Shown in pieces: positions 31,939-41,572 of a stretch of 64,000 bases of DNA. Source of the stretch: Paracoccaceae bacterium (GTDB taxonomy: Bacteria; Pseudomonadota; Alphaproteobacteria; Rhodobacterales; Rhodobacteraceae); assembly GCA_021741245.1 (NCBI GenBank), contig JAIOYF010000003.1:310001-374000 (forward strand). The letters run 5' to 3'. Both the position numbers and the translations under genes were made by a program. The notes beneath the pieces were generated by a model. It made no database searches and was not told the origin of the DNA. It worked only from the letters and a program-made list of their open reading frames with translations. Positions within the stretch are counted from its first letter, which is position 1. Each line of letters begins with the position of its first letter.

Positions 31939-33273
31939 TTATTTCTCGGGCATCAACCCACGGGGCGAAAAGCGCAGCACGAGCAGCAGCACCAGACCCA
32001 TGGTCAACAGGCGCATATGCGCGGCGCTTTCCAAAAGATGCGACTTCAGCCAGCCATCGCCCATCCCATAGGTGATCACATTCATCAGCCACAGTCCGAT
32101 GGGCTCCACCATCACCCAAAGCCACCAGATCAGGAACCCGCCCAAGACCGAGCCCCAGTTGTTGCCCGACCCGCCGACGATCACCATCACCCAGATCAAA
32201 AAGGTAAAGCGCAGCGGCTGGTAGGTGCCGGGGGTCAATTGGCTGTCCATCGTGGTCATCATAGCGCCCGCAATGCCGATCACGGCAGAGCCAAGGATGA
32301 ACACTTGCAGATGGCGGCGGGTGACGTCCTTGCCCATGGCTTCTGCTGCCACCTCATTGTCACGGATGGCGCGCATCATGCGGCCCCATGGGCTTTTCAA
32401 TGCGGCCTCTGACAGCCAGATGATGGCCAAGAGGACGACGACAAAAAGCCCCGCATAGCACAGTTTGACGATGATCGAAGAGGTGGTCGTCGGGTCAAAG
32501 CCATAGCGATTGGCCCAATCCAGAAAGCTGGCCGATTTTTGCATATCGACCTCATAGGGCACCGGACGCGGCAGCGAGATCACGTTCTTGACGCCGCGCG
32601 CCAGCCAGTCTTCGTTTTTCAGGACCGCAATGATGATCTCGGCGATGCCAAGCGTGGCAATGGCCAGATAATCTGATCGCAGGCCAAGCGCGGTCTTGCC
32701 AATCGCCCAAGCCGCCGCCGCCGCCAAAAGCCCGCCCGCAGGCCACGCCAACAGCGAGGGCAGGCCAAGCCCACCCAGATTGCCCGCCGTGGCCGGATCA
32801 TTGGTCTCTACCGCCAGAACGCTGGGATCGAACACCGCACGATAGGCGAAAAAGCCGGCAATCAAGATGCCCGCCACGGCAAATCCCCGCAGCTTGCCCT
32901 TTGGCAAGTGCCTATAGGCGAAAATCGCCACCGCAATCGCCGCCGCGCCAAGCGCAAGGCCCGCCACAATCCCCGGCCCGCCCAAGGCCCATGCCCCCGG
33001 AACCGGTTCCGCCGAAATCAACACCACCGCCAGCCCGCCCAAGGCCACAAATCCCATGGTGCCCACCGAAAACAGCCCGGCATAGCCCCATTGCATATTC
33101 ACTCCCAAAGCCATGATGGACGAGATCAGCGCCATGTTCAGAATGTTCAGCGCAAGGTTCCAGCTTTGGAAAATCCCCGTCAGCACGAATAACAGCGCCA
33201 CGGCACCAAACAGCAGCAGGGTTCTGCCGATGCCCGACGGGGTTTCGGCCTGTGTCATCTGTGCGCCGCTCAT
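31939..33273 (-). CDS. livM: Branched-chain amino-acid ABC transporter permease LivM
   Basis: 444 residues, longer than the 310-420 of most LivM proteins. Core helices and the ATPase-contact segment are present (LNILNMALISSIMALGVNMQWGYAGLFS split, and LGIAEIIIAVLKNE). An extra hydrophobic section of about 80 residues (about 90-175; GPGIVAGLALGAAAIAV, GFAVAGILIAGFFAYRA) adds two membrane helices. With LivH it forms the channel for amino-acid import. The ATG overlaps the livH stop (ATGA). The transported compound is not shown by the sequence. Confidence 0.92.
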   Translation of the reverse strand: MSGAQMTQAETPSGIGRTLLLFGAVALLFVLTGIFQSWNLALNILNMALISSIMALGVNMQWGYAGLFSVGTMGFVALGGLAVVLISAEPVPGAWALGGPGIVAGLALGAAAIAVAIFAYRHLPKGKLRGFAVAGILIAGFFAYRAVFDPSVLAVETNDPATAGNLGGLGLPSLLAWPAGGLLAAAAAWAIGKTALGLRSDYLAIATLGIAEIIIAVLKNEDWLARGVKNVISLPRPVPYEVDMQKSASFLDWANRYGFDPTTTSSIIVKLCYAGLFVVVLLAIIWLSEAALKSPWGRMMRAIRDNEVAAEAMGKDVTRRHLQVFILGSAVIGIAGAMMTTMDSQLTPGTYQPLRFTFLIWVMVIVGGSGNNWGSVLGGFLIWWLWVMVEPIGLWLMNVITYGMGDGWLKSHLLESAAHMRLLTMGLVLLLVLRFSPRGLMPEK

Positions 33274-34280
33274 GCTGATTTCCCCTTGAACAGACCTGTG
33301 GGCATGAACAGCAGAACGATAATCAAGATCGCAAAGCTGACCGCGAATTTGTAATCGGTCGACATCAGTTGCAGCAGCCCTTCGGGCGCGTTCCCCTCAG
33401 CCGCAAGATAGCCCACCACCTTTTTCCATGCATAGGTCACCGTAACCTCGCTGAACGCGATAACAAACCCACCCGCAATGGCCCCCAGCGGGCTGCCAAG
33501 CCCACCCACGATGGCGGCAGCAAAGATCGGCAACAAAAGCTGGAAATAGGTGAACGCTTTGAACGACTTGTCCAAACCGTAAAGCGTGCCCGCCGTGGTG
33601 GCCAGCGCGGCAGCCAAGATCCAAGTCACCGCCACCACACGGTCGGGGTTGATGCCCGACAGCAAGGCGAGATCTTCGTTATCGGCAAAGGCGCGCATGG
33701 ATTTTCCGGTCCTTGTCTTTTGCAAGAACCAAAACAAGGCCGCCACCGCAATCACCGCCACGCCAAGGGTCACGCCTTGGGTGGCCTTGATGGCAAGGCC
33801 CTCTTGCAGGCCGGTCATCGTCTTGAACTCCCCCGCCGTGATGATGAACCGGGCCCCATCGGCAAAGCCGATATCCTCGACTCCGATGATAAAGCGTGTG
33901 ACGCCATTCATGATGAACATCACCCCAAGGCTGACCATCACAAGGATCACCGGTGGCGCTTTTACGCGGCGGTAGTACCGGTAAACCACCCGGTCTGTTG
34001 CCAGCAACAAAACTGCGGTCACCGCAATACCAAGCGGCAAGGCCAGCAGCGCCGTCGGCAAGGGGCCAAAGCTGATCCCCAGCGATTGCAGACCCCATGT
34101 GAACAAGATCACCACCATGGTGCCAAAGGCCATCGTGTCGCCATGGGCAAAATTCGAAAACCGTAAGATGCCATAGATCAACGTCGCCCCCAGCGCCCCA
34201 AGCGCCAGCTGCGCGCCATAGGCAAGGCCCGGAACGAAGACAAAGTTAAGGAAAGCCACAAGGGCGTTCAGGATATCCAT
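33270..34280 (-). CDS. livH: Branched-chain amino-acid ABC transporter permease LivH
   Basis: 336 residues with about eight to nine membrane helices. Family stretches: GALGATLIYGILRFSNFAHGD near residue 30-50, and GLGSPLGAIAGGFVIAFSEV near residue 265. AAGGAG lies 8 bp before the ATG. It partners with LivM, to which it is translationally coupled. A 265-bp gap separates it from the small upstream gene, so it may have its own promoter; the usual gene order puts livH directly after the binding protein, which is not so here. Confidence 0.93.
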   Translation of the reverse strand: MDILNALVAFLNFVFVPGLAYGAQLALGALGATLIYGILRFSNFAHGDTMAFGTMVVILFTWGLQSLGISFGPLPTALLALPLGIAVTAVLLLATDRVVYRYYRRVKAPPVILVMVSLGVMFIMNGVTRFIIGVEDIGFADGARFIITAGEFKTMTGLQEGLAIKATQGVTLGVAVIAVAALFWFLQKTRTGKSMRAFADNEDLALLSGINPDRVVAVTWILAAALATTAGTLYGLDKSFKAFTYFQLLLPIFAAAIVGGLGSPLGAIAGGFVIAFSEVTVTYAWKKVVGYLAAEGNAPEGLLQLMSTDYKFAVSFAILIIVLLFMPTGLFKGKSA

Positions 34281-34545
34281 TCAGTTGTCTCCTTCGGGAA
34301 GGCTATCGCAGGGGGGGCCATAGATGGGAAAGGCAGCCGGACCGCCAGATGTGACGCCCCGTGCCGAGCCGGGACAAAAACGCCACGCCGGGTCAGCATG
34401 CGCCTGCCACCTTGCACTGTAGGCAGAAGGGTGCTGTAAAATCGGTTGATGCCCGATGCCAACGTGAAAGAGCCGCAGTCTCGCAGCCGCCGCCCGGCAA
34501 AGGCCGTGATCCGGCAAACTTCAAGGGCAATTGTCAAGAGACGCA
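34281..34545 (-). other. 265-bp gap inside the liv cluster
   Basis: No supported gene. A stretch near 34,430-34,470 is AT-richer than its surroundings and could hold a promoter for livH-livM, but no good -35/-10 pair was found. Minus-strand short frames here lack ribosome sites. Confidence 0.4.
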
Positions 34546-35019
34546 TCATCTGGCGCCCTCGCAACTGCCCAAATAGGTGACATCAATGGTGGGGGAAAAG
34601 GCATCCGCACCCGGCGACCGCTCACGCCGGATATAGCGCGCGCCGTTATGGCCAAAGATCCGCAAAGCGCCGCCATTGGCATCTTCCCACAGGTCCTGCG
34701 GCGTGGCCTCTTGGTGGGCAAGGCAGATCACCTCGCCCCCCGGCACGGGGCGAAGCGGCGTCCCACGGCGCAGCGTGGCGCAATGCGGAAAGGGGCCGGT
34801 CGCGCTTTGGTCGAATGTCAGGGTAAAGCGGCCCTGCATGTCATCGGGGCCAGCCCCTTCGCGCGTGAAATCGCAGGCAAAGGGCAGGGCCTCGGGGCCA
34901 AATCCGACCAATGCGGGGGCCTTTTGCTGACCCCAGTCATAGGTATTCGCGCCGACCATCACCACGGCGACCACGAGAAAGACGGACATAGAAAGCACAT
35001 TCTGACGGGCTTCACGCAT
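34546..35019 (-). CDS. Unknown small membrane-anchored protein in the liv cluster
   Basis: 157 residues. A single hydrophobic helix at about 9-28 (VLSMSVFLVVAVVMVGA) anchors the N-terminus; the rest is probably periplasmic, with four cysteines (FACDF, PHCATL, VICLAH, GSCEGA) that could form two disulfides. Translation is coupled to livF by a TGATG junction (shared base 35,019). I do not recognise the family. Its place between livF and livH suggests a role in the transporter or simple operon hitch-hiking. Confidence 0.75.
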   Translation of the reverse strand: MREARQNVLSMSVFLVVAVVMVGANTYDWGQQKAPALVGFGPEALPFACDFTREGAGPDDMQGRFTLTFDQSATGPFPHCATLRRGTPLRPVPGGEVICLAHQEATPQDLWEDANGGALRIFGHNGARYIRRERSPGADAFSPTIDVTYLGSCEGAR

Positions 35020-35732
35020 CAGCCCCCCAAGAACGATCTGCGCACTTCGGGGTCGGCCAAAAGCGCCTCGCCCGTATCGGTGAACCGGTTGGCACCTTGC
35101 ACCAGAACATAGCCCTTGTCGGCGATAGCCAGAGCTTGACGCGCGTTTTGTTCGACCATCAGGATCGAAATCCCGGTCCGCGCCACCTCGATGATGCGGT
35201 CGAACAACTCATCCATCACAATCGGGCTGACGCCTGCCGTGGGTTCATCCAGCATCAAGACCTGTGGCTGGGTCATCAGAGCGCGCCCGACGGCCACCTG
35301 CTGGCGCTGTCCGCCCGAAAGTTCCCCCGCCGCCTGATAACGCTTGTCGCGCAGGATCGGGAACAGGTGATAGACCTGCTCCATAGTGCCCTTGATGTCA
35401 TCGCGGCGCAAGAACGCCCCCATCTCAAGGTTTTCCTCGACCGTCATCGAGGTAAAGATGTTCTGCGTTTGCGGCACAAAGGCCATGCCCTTCGCCACGC
35501 GCGCCTGAGGGCTCAGTTTGGTGATATCCTCACCCGCCAGCCGCACCGCCCCTTGGCGCACATTCAGCATTCCAAACACGGCCTTCATCGCCGTCGATTT
35601 GCCCGCGCCATTTGGGCCCACGATGACAGCGATCTGGCCCTTTTCCACAGCAATGGTGCAGTCATGCAAGATATCCGCGCCGCTGCCATAGCCGCCCGTC
35701 ATCGCATCGCCAATCAAAAACGGCTCAGCCAT
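35019..35732 (-). CDS. livF: Branched-chain amino-acid ABC transporter ATPase LivF
   Basis: 237 residues, standard LivF length. Walker A GPNGAGKST (about residue 41), signature LSGGQRQQ, Walker B VLMLDEPTAGVSP, switch region MVEQNA. It couples ATP hydrolysis to transport on the cytoplasmic face with LivG. Its start overlaps the livG end by 8 bp. Confidence 0.95.
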   Translation of the reverse strand: MAEPFLIGDAMTGGYGSGADILHDCTIAVEKGQIAVIVGPNGAGKSTAMKAVFGMLNVRQGAVRLAGEDITKLSPQARVAKGMAFVPQTQNIFTSMTVEENLEMGAFLRRDDIKGTMEQVYHLFPILRDKRYQAAGELSGGQRQQVAVGRALMTQPQVLMLDEPTAGVSPIVMDELFDRIIEVARTGISILMVEQNARQALAIADKGYVLVQGANRFTDTGEALLADPEVRRSFLGG

Positions 35733-36513
35733 GCGCCGCCTCCTTCATCTTGTTCTTCAGGCCCGTGCCCAGATAGGCCTCGATCACGCGCTCGTCGTTC
35801 TTGACCTCGTCCACGGTGCCTTGCGCCAGAACCTTGCCCTCGGCCATGCAGATCACCGGGTTGCACAGGCGGCCGATGAAATCCATGTCATGCTCGATCA
35901 CGCAAAACGTATAACCGCGCTCCTCATTCAGGCGCACGATGGCATCGCCGATGGTGTTGAGAAGCGTCCGGTTCACGCCGGCACCGACCTCATCCAAAAA
36001 CACGATCTTGGCGTCGACCATCATGGTGCGGCCCAGTTCCAGCAGCTTTTTCTGCCCGCCAGAGATCTGGCTGGCCTTTTGATCGGCCAGATGGTCGATC
36101 GTCAGGAATTTCAGAACCTCATGCGCTTTTGCGCGGATACGCTCATCCTCGGCTTTCACGGCCCCGCGCCGGAACCATGCGTTCCACAATGTCTCACCCA
36201 TCTGGGCATCTGGCACCATCATCAGGTTTTCCAGACAGGTCATGGAGCCAAATTCATGCGCGATCTGAAAGGTGCGCAACAGGCCCTTTTTGAACAGCTC
36301 ATGCGGGGGCAGGCCGGTGATCTCTTCGCCTGCCATGCGGACGGTGCCACTTGTCGGGCTCAATCGTCCGGCGATCACGTTGAAAAGGGTGGTCTTGCCC
36401 GCACCATTCGGCCCGATCAGGCCCGTGATCGACCCTTTGGCAATCGTGAGTGAGGCGCCGTCTACCGCACGAAATCCGCCGAAATGGCGGTGGAGGTTTT
36501 GCACCTCGATCAT
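35725..36513 (-). CDS. livG: Branched-chain amino-acid ABC transporter ATPase LivG
   Basis: 262 residues from the ATG at 36,513, which has AGGGGA 7 bp upstream; the open frame extends back but has no better site. Walker A GPNGAGKTT, signature ISGGQKKLLELG, Walker B IVFLDEVGAGVN (with a Val where LivG usually has Pro), switch VIEHDMDF. Works with LivF. It is separated from the binding-protein gene by a 140-bp gap with a hairpin. Confidence 0.95.
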   Translation of the reverse strand: MIEVQNLHRHFGGFRAVDGASLTIAKGSITGLIGPNGAGKTTLFNVIAGRLSPTSGTVRMAGEEITGLPPHELFKKGLLRTFQIAHEFGSMTCLENLMMVPDAQMGETLWNAWFRRGAVKAEDERIRAKAHEVLKFLTIDHLADQKASQISGGQKKLLELGRTMMVDAKIVFLDEVGAGVNRTLLNTIGDAIVRLNEERGYTFCVIEHDMDFIGRLCNPVICMAEGKVLAQGTVDEVKNDERVIEAYLGTGLKNKMKEAAHG

Positions 36514-36602
36514 GTTCGTTTCCCCTGTGCCCTGTTGCGACAGCCCCGTGCCGTTCAAAACCTCCGGGTTTTCCCCGGATGCGGCAAGGTGTGCTTAGTG
36601 TT

Positions 36603-36628
36603 GCGGCCCGGGTTTGCGCCCGGGCCGC
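36603..36628 (-). terminator. Hairpin between livJ and livG
   Basis: GCGGCCCGGG (36,603-36,612), loop TTTGCG, CCCGGGCCGC (36,619-36,628): a perfect 10-bp G:C stem 26 bp past the livJ stop. There is no T-run. It likely weakens read-through into livG and protects livJ mRNA, giving excess binding protein. Confidence 0.7.
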
Positions 36629-36653
36629 AGGTGATCAATAGACTGTCCCGCCC

Positions 36654-37835
36654 TTAGCGGAAGGTGACGGTCTCATACTTGCCGTCCTTGATTTCGAACT
36701 GGCGATAGCGGCCACCCGCTTCGCCCGGTCCGATAAACTCAACAGCCGAAGCCCCTTCATAGTCGATGTCGGTGCCAGCCTTGATCAGTTCCAGCGCCTT
36801 GGCGATTTCACCGGGATAGATCTTTTCGCCCGGAGCGTTTGCCACATCCAGAACCTTGTCCTTGTAAACCTTTGGATCCGAAGAGCCTGCGGCTTCCATG
36901 GCCAACATGATCAATGCCGCGGCATCATAGCTTTCCATGGTGTAGGGCGAGGTTGCGTCAAAGCCATTGCCCTTGCCGATTTCGATCATCGTGGCAGCGC
37001 CTTGGCTGTCGGACTGTGCGACCTGACCGTAAGAGCCATCAAGGGCAGGGCCGATAGCGATTGGCAGGTTGTCCCCAACCATGCCGCCGGGCAGACCAAA
37101 GGTCTCAAACGCGCCGGTATCAAGCGAGGCTTGGATGATGCCTTTGCCGCCCTGATCAAGGTAGCCTGCGACCACCAAGAGATCCCCACCAGCAGCAGCA
37201 AGAGCGGCCACTTCTGCGGAATAGTCGGCCTTGCCGTCTTCGTGGCTTGCGTTGATCGTGACTACGCCGCCTTTGGCGGTGAAGTTGGTCGCGATCGCGT
37301 CGGCCAGACCCTTGCCGTAGTCATTGTTGGTATAGGTCAGGGCGATCGACTTGATGCCTTTTTCCATCAAGATTTCAGCCATGACTTCGCCTTCGCGGGC
37401 GTCAGAGGGCGAGGTGCGGAAGAACAGGCCGTCATCCTCTGCACTGGTCAGAGCAGGCGAGGTCGCCGAGGGCGAGATCATGACGATGCCGTTCGGACGG
37501 GCCACGTTTTGCAACACAGCACCAGTCACACCCGAGCAGTCGCCACCGACGATGCCTTTGACGCCATCAGCTGTCACAAGGCGTTCCGCTGCAGCCGTTG
37601 CCGCAGCGCTGTCGATACAGGTCGAGTCGGCGCGAACGGTCGAAACCGTGCCACCCAAAACGCCGCCTGCATCATTGGCCTCTTTGACCGCAAGGTCAGC
37701 CGCCGCAGCCATGTGGCCTGTCAAGCTTTCAATCGGTCCGGTAAAGCCGATCAACACACCAAGCTTGATGTCTTCAGCCGAAGCGGCACCCGCCAGCATT
37801 GCCGTAGCGGTTGTTGCCAAAAGCAGTTTCTTCAT
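36654..37835 (-). CDS. livJ: Amino-acid ABC transporter substrate-binding protein (LivJ/LivK-like)
   Basis: 393 residues from ATG 37,835 with GGGAGA 6 bp upstream; the signal peptide (MKKLLLATTATAML, cut near ASAED) begins exactly here. The mature protein has the type I periplasmic-binding fold: IKLGVLIGFTGPIES, EANDAGGVLGG and a disulfide-type Cys pair (about 86 and 117). It catches the substrate for LivHMGF. Ligand cannot be told from sequence; relatives bind branched-chain amino acids, amides, urea or aromatic compounds. A GlxA-type regulator lies just upstream on the same strand. Confidence 0.93.
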   Translation of the reverse strand: MKKLLLATTATAMLAGAASAEDIKLGVLIGFTGPIESLTGHMAAAADLAVKEANDAGGVLGGTVSTVRADSTCIDSAAATAAAERLVTADGVKGIVGGDCSGVTGAVLQNVARPNGIVMISPSATSPALTSAEDDGLFFRTSPSDAREGEVMAEILMEKGIKSIALTYTNNDYGKGLADAIATNFTAKGGVVTINASHEDGKADYSAEVAALAAAGGDLLVVAGYLDQGGKGIIQASLDTGAFETFGLPGGMVGDNLPIAIGPALDGSYGQVAQSDSQGAATMIEIGKGNGFDATSPYTMESYDAAALIMLAMEAAGSSDPKVYKDKVLDVANAPGEKIYPGEIAKALELIKAGTDIDYEGASAVEFIGPGEAGGRYRQFEIKDGKYETVTFR

Positions 37836-38003
37836 TACGCGTCTCCCATGTTGGAACATTGTCCTGCGCCAAAGGTAAAGGGCGCTGTTTGAAAAGGAAA
37901 GTGCCTTCGCATATCGTCCACACTTCCTTGTTTTGCTTGACGTAACGTCGCGGTTTTGGGGGCTTGCGCGCAAGACAATGGCGCTTGCCCGTGCAAAGAC
38001 CGT

Positions 38004-39029
38004 TCAGATCGACAGGCGGATCCCATGGCCCGAAGGCGTTCCCCCTTGGGTGCCCCGTTCACGATACGGCGTTGTGTTGTAGTGGCTGCGATAGCATTTT
38101 GAAAAATGCGACGGGCTCGCAAAGCCGCAGGCCAAGGCCACGTTGATCACGCTCATATCCGTTTGCATCAACAGGTTGCGGGCCTTTTGCAGGCGCAGTT
38201 CCATGTAATAACGCTTTGGGCTGCGGTTCAGATAGCGGCGGAACAAGCGTTCGAGTTGCCGCGTCGACATGCCCACCTGATCGGCCAGATCGGCGGGCGA
38301 GAGCGGGTCTTCGATATTGGCCTCCATCATCTGGATGACCTGAGACAATTTGGGATGCCGAACACCGATACGGGTGGGGATCGACAGGCGTTGGGTGTCC
38401 TGATCCGTGCGGATCGTGGAATAGATCAAGAGGTCGGCCACGGTATTTGCCAGATCATTGCCATGGTCTGCCGTGATGATCTTGAGCATCAGGTCAATTG
38501 ACGATGTGCCCCCCGCTGTTGTCATGCGGTTGCCATCCACGACAAAGACCGATTTTGTCAGCTTGACCTGTTCAAACTCTTCCAAAAAGCCATCCTGGTT
38601 TTCCCAGTGAATGGTCGCCCGTTTGCCATCCAACAGCCCCGCCTTGGCTAGGGTATGGGCCCCCGTGCACAGGCCCGCGACCGGATTGCCGCGCCGCGCC
38701 TCTCTGCGCAGCCAGTTCAGGACGGATTTCGTCGTGGTCCGGGAAATGTCCAAGCCACCGCAGACAAGAATCACATCCTCGCGGTCCAACTCTTCCAGCC
38801 CCATGTCGAGCCGGAACGTGGCGCCGTTTGAACAGGCAACTTCCTTGCCGCTCTCACCAGCCAGTTTCCAGGAGTAAAGTTCCTTTCCCGACACATAGTT
38901 GGCAAGGCGCAAGGGTTCGATTGCGCATGAAAACGAGAGCAGGGTAAACTTTTCAAGCAACACAAAAATGAACCGCTTCGGCTCAATCTTTGTCGCTGTC
39001 TTTGTGGCGCGATTGGGAGGGCTAGACAT
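38004..39029 (-). CDS. GlxA-type AraC-family regulator with DJ-1/PfpI domain
   Basis: 341 residues from ATG 39,029 (AGGT 6 bp upstream), preferred to an ATG 22 codons earlier. Residues about 15-185 form a DJ-1/PfpI-like domain ([25 protein letters not shown] with the Cys at the elbow), and about 225-325 the AraC helix-turn-helix pair ([31 protein letters not shown]). Members such as GbdR, CdhR and ArgR control use of betaine, carnitine or arginine. It lies 168 bp upstream of livJ on the same strand, so control of this transporter is plausible. Effector unknown. Confidence 0.92.
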   Translation of the reverse strand: MSSPPNRATKTATKIEPKRFIFVLLEKFTLLSFSCAIEPLRLANYVSGKELYSWKLAGESGKEVACSNGATFRLDMGLEELDREDVILVCGGLDISRTTTKSVLNWLRREARRGNPVAGLCTGAHTLAKAGLLDGKRATIHWENQDGFLEEFEQVKLTKSVFVVDGNRMTTAGGTSSIDLMLKIITADHGNDLANTVADLLIYSTIRTDQDTQRLSIPTRIGVRHPKLSQVIQMMEANIEDPLSPADLADQVGMSTRQLERLFRRYLNRSPKRYYMELRLQKARNLLMQTDMSVINVALACGFASPSHFSKCYRSHYNTTPYRERGTQGGTPSGHGIRLSI

Positions 39030-39123
39030 CTTGCGACCTATTTGTGTCGTTATCGCGCCTATGAGACAGGAAATCAGGGCCTCCGCAAGGGGCACTCAAC
39101 CTGCTTTGCCTGCCATTCACCCT

Positions 39124-39151
39124 TTGCATTCTGTCACCCAGACCTTATACA
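39124..39151 (+). promoter_or_regulatory. Promoter of the DAHP synthase gene
   Basis: TTGCAT (39,124-39,129) and TATACA (39,146-39,151) with 16-bp spacing, about 45 bp before the start codon. A good sigma-70-like match. Confidence 0.55.
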
Positions 39152-39194
39152 GCGCCCGGTAACGCTAACGACCGCAATTGACCGGAGTGGACCC

Positions 39195-40565
39195 ATGGCA
39201 AAGGGATGGACGAAATCAGATTGGCGCGCGAAACCGCGGGTCCAGATGCCCGACTATCTGGATAGCGCCGCACTGACCGCCGCCGAAACCCAGCTTGGAA
39301 AATATCCTCCGCTGGTTTTTGCAGGCGAGGCCCGCAAATTGCGCAAGCAATTGGCCCTTGCCGCCGAAGGCAAGGCCTTCTTGTTGCAGGGTGGTGATTG
39401 CGCCGAAAGCTTTGCCGAATTCAGCGCCGACAACATTCGCGACACCTTCCGCGTCATGTTGCAAATGGCGATCGTGCTGACCTATGGGGCCAAGGTTCCG
39501 GTCATCAAGGTGGGCCGCATGGCGGGGCAGTTTGCCAAGCCACGCTCGGCCCCGACCGAAGTGATCGATGGCGTCGAATATCCAAGCTATCGCGGCGATA
39601 TCATCAATGGCTTTGACGCCACGATGGAGTCCCGCCAGCCTGATCCGAACCGCATGTTGCAAGCCTATACGCAGGCGGCAGCCAGCCTGAACCTGCTGCG
39701 GGCGTTTTCGACGGGTGGCTTTGCCGATATCCACCGGGTGCACAGCTGGACGCTTGGCTTTGCCGAGCATGACAAGGCCGAGCGCTACCGCGAAATGTCG
39801 AACCGCATTTCCGATGCGCTGGATTTCATGACGGCGGCGGGCGTGAACTCGGATACCGCGCATACCTTGCAGGCGGTCGATTTCTACACCAGCCATGAGG
39901 CACTTTTGCTGGAATACGAAGAGGCCCTGTGCCGCATCGATTCCATCTCGGGCCTGCCAGTCGCGGGATCAGGTCACATGATCTGGATCGGCGACCGCAC
40001 CCGCCAGCCCGATGGCGCGCATGTGGAATTCTGCCGGGGGGTTCTGAACCCGATTGGCCTGAAATGCGGGCCGACGACCACAGCCGAAGACCTCAAGGTG
40101 CTGATGGCCAAGTTGAACCCCGCCAATGAGGCGGGGCGTCTGACCCTGATCGCGCGCTTTGGCGCAGGCAAGGTGGGGGATCACCTGCCGCGCCTGATCA
40201 AGGCGGTGCGCGAAGAAGGCGCGAATGTCGTGTGGTCTTGTGATCCGATGCACGGCAATGTCATCAAATCCTCCAGCGGCTACAAAACGCGGCCCTTTGA
40301 CTCGATCTTGCGCGAAGTGCGTGAGTTCTTTGCCATTCACCGCGCGGAGGGGACGATTCCGGGCGGCGTGCATTTCGAGATGACAGGCAAGGACGTGACC
40401 GAATGCACAGGGGGCTTGCGCGCCGTGACGGATGAGAATCTGTCGGACCGTTATCACACCGCCTGCGACCCGCGCCTGAATGCCAGCCAATCGCTGGAAC
40501 TGGCCTTCCTTGTGGCCGAAGAGCTGCTCGCCATGCGGGTACAGGACCGTCGCATCGCGCTGTAA
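39195..40565 (+). CDS. aroG: Class II 3-deoxy-7-phosphoheptulonate (DAHP) synthase
   Basis: 456 residues from ATG 39,195 with GGAG 8 bp upstream; the frame upstream is open but lacks a site. This is the plant-like (type II) DAHP synthase: GGDCAESF (about 60-67), [15 protein letters not shown] (about 110), [20 protein letters not shown] split around 217-235, WSCDPMHGN and [12 protein letters not shown] near the C-terminus. It condenses phosphoenolpyruvate and erythrose-4-phosphate, the first step of aromatic amino-acid synthesis, in the cytoplasm. Class II enzymes are common in Rhodobacterales. Gene symbol differs between annotations (aroG/aroF/aroH). A strong terminator follows. Confidence 0.96.
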   Translation: MAKGWTKSDWRAKPRVQMPDYLDSAALTAAETQLGKYPPLVFAGEARKLRKQLALAAEGKAFLLQGGDCAESFAEFSADNIRDTFRVMLQMAIVLTYGAKVPVIKVGRMAGQFAKPRSAPTEVIDGVEYPSYRGDIINGFDATMESRQPDPNRMLQAYTQAAASLNLLRAFSTGGFADIHRVHSWTLGFAEHDKAERYREMSNRISDALDFMTAAGVNSDTAHTLQAVDFYTSHEALLLEYEEALCRIDSISGLPVAGSGHMIWIGDRTRQPDGAHVEFCRGVLNPIGLKCGPTTTAEDLKVLMAKLNPANEAGRLTLIARFGAGKVGDHLPRLIKAVREEGANVVWSCDPMHGNVIKSSSGYKTRPFDSILREVREFFAIHRAEGTIPGGVHFEMTGKDVTECTGGLRAVTDENLSDRYHTACDPRLNASQSLELAFLVAEELLAMRVQDRRIAL

Positions 40566-40586
40566 CACGCGGATTTGGCAAGACAC

Positions 40587-40620
40587 AAAAGGGGCGGGCC
40601 GTTCAGTGGCCCGCCCTTTT
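40587..40620. terminator. Intrinsic terminator, probably bidirectional
   Basis: GGGCGGGCC (40,592-40,600), loop GTTCAGT, GGCCCGCCC (40,608-40,616), with AAAA on the left and TTTT on the right. It serves the DAHP synthase gene and the convergent PAS gene. Confidence 0.9.
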
Positions 40621-40653
40621 GCGTTCTGCGACCTTTGCCCCAATGCCGCCGCC

Positions 40654-41328
40654 TTACCCCTTGACCAGTCGCAGATAGGGCACGCCGGGGGCAGGGCGGG
40701 GCGGTGTGAATGGGGCAGGGGTTTCGGCAAAGGCCAAGTCCTGCGCGGGCTGGCGGGCATTTTGTGCCATCTCGTCCGGCACGCCTGCCTTTGGGCTATG
40801 GCTGACCTGTTCGATTTTTGCGCCCTCGATGGTAAAGCGCCGGGGCGCGCGCCCGATTTCGCCTGTGATCTCAATACAGCCAATCGCCAGATTGCAGTCG
40901 TCCTGTTGCCCGAGCATTGGCAAGACCACCATGCGCGCTGTCATGGGGGGGCGGCCCAAACCGCGTTCTGACCCAAGCTCCAGTGACAAGATCGCGGGGC
41001 CGTGGAACATCCGCTCCAGTTCCATCTGGAGCCGCATCCGTGCCTCGCCCAGAAACAAGGATGAGATGGGCATGCCACGAATATCCATGCCCATCAGATC
41101 GTTAAAGGCCATCCCCGCAATTCGGAACCGCGCCAGACCGGGCGCGATCCTCTCGATCAAAAAGCTATGCTCCAGCGCGTTGGCGATGCCGCGCGGGTCA
41201 ACCAAAGCCCGGCGTGGCAGCATCTCACCATCGCGCAGGGCCTCCCAATAGGCCCGCACTTCCGAGATCATCCCCTGATCAACGGTTGTGGGGCCATCAC
41301 TGCCCCCGCCAGAAAATCCAAACGTCAT
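40654..41328 (-). CDS. PAS_5-type PAS-domain protein
   Basis: 224 residues from ATG 41,328; longer frames have no site. A PAS domain of the alphaproteobacterial PAS_5 type spans about 20-165: YWEALRDGEMLPRR, FLIERIAPGLARFRIAG and FNDLMGMDIRGMPISSLF. The C-terminal 50 residues are Pro/Ala-rich and likely disordered. No output domain is present, so it may act by binding a partner. The family is common in Alphaproteobacteria but poorly characterised. It is convergent with the DAHP synthase gene. Confidence 0.85.
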   Translation of the reverse strand: MTFGFSGGGSDGPTTVDQGMISEVRAYWEALRDGEMLPRRALVDPRGIANALEHSFLIERIAPGLARFRIAGMAFNDLMGMDIRGMPISSLFLGEARMRLQMELERMFHGPAILSLELGSERGLGRPPMTARMVVLPMLGQQDDCNLAIGCIEITGEIGRAPRRFTIEGAKIEQVSHSPKAGVPDEMAQNARQPAQDLAFAETPAPFTPPRPAPGVPYLRLVKG

Positions 41329-41572
41329 TGCCCAACCTACTTTCGACGAAGGTGCGTGCCAGACCTTTCCCCCTGCCCAAAAAGGGGGCGTCCAGTTGCC
41401 CAACCTGCGATCCCCATGGTAAGCATGGCCGTCCCACGGGCCATCCTTTGGGGATGAAGGTTAACGCTGCACCAAGTTTCCTTACTCACATCTTAAGATA
41501 CACCGGAGAATTGGAAATTGTGCGGAAAACTGAACAAATGGTAAACGGTGTGGAATTCAGGGGGAGAGTGGC

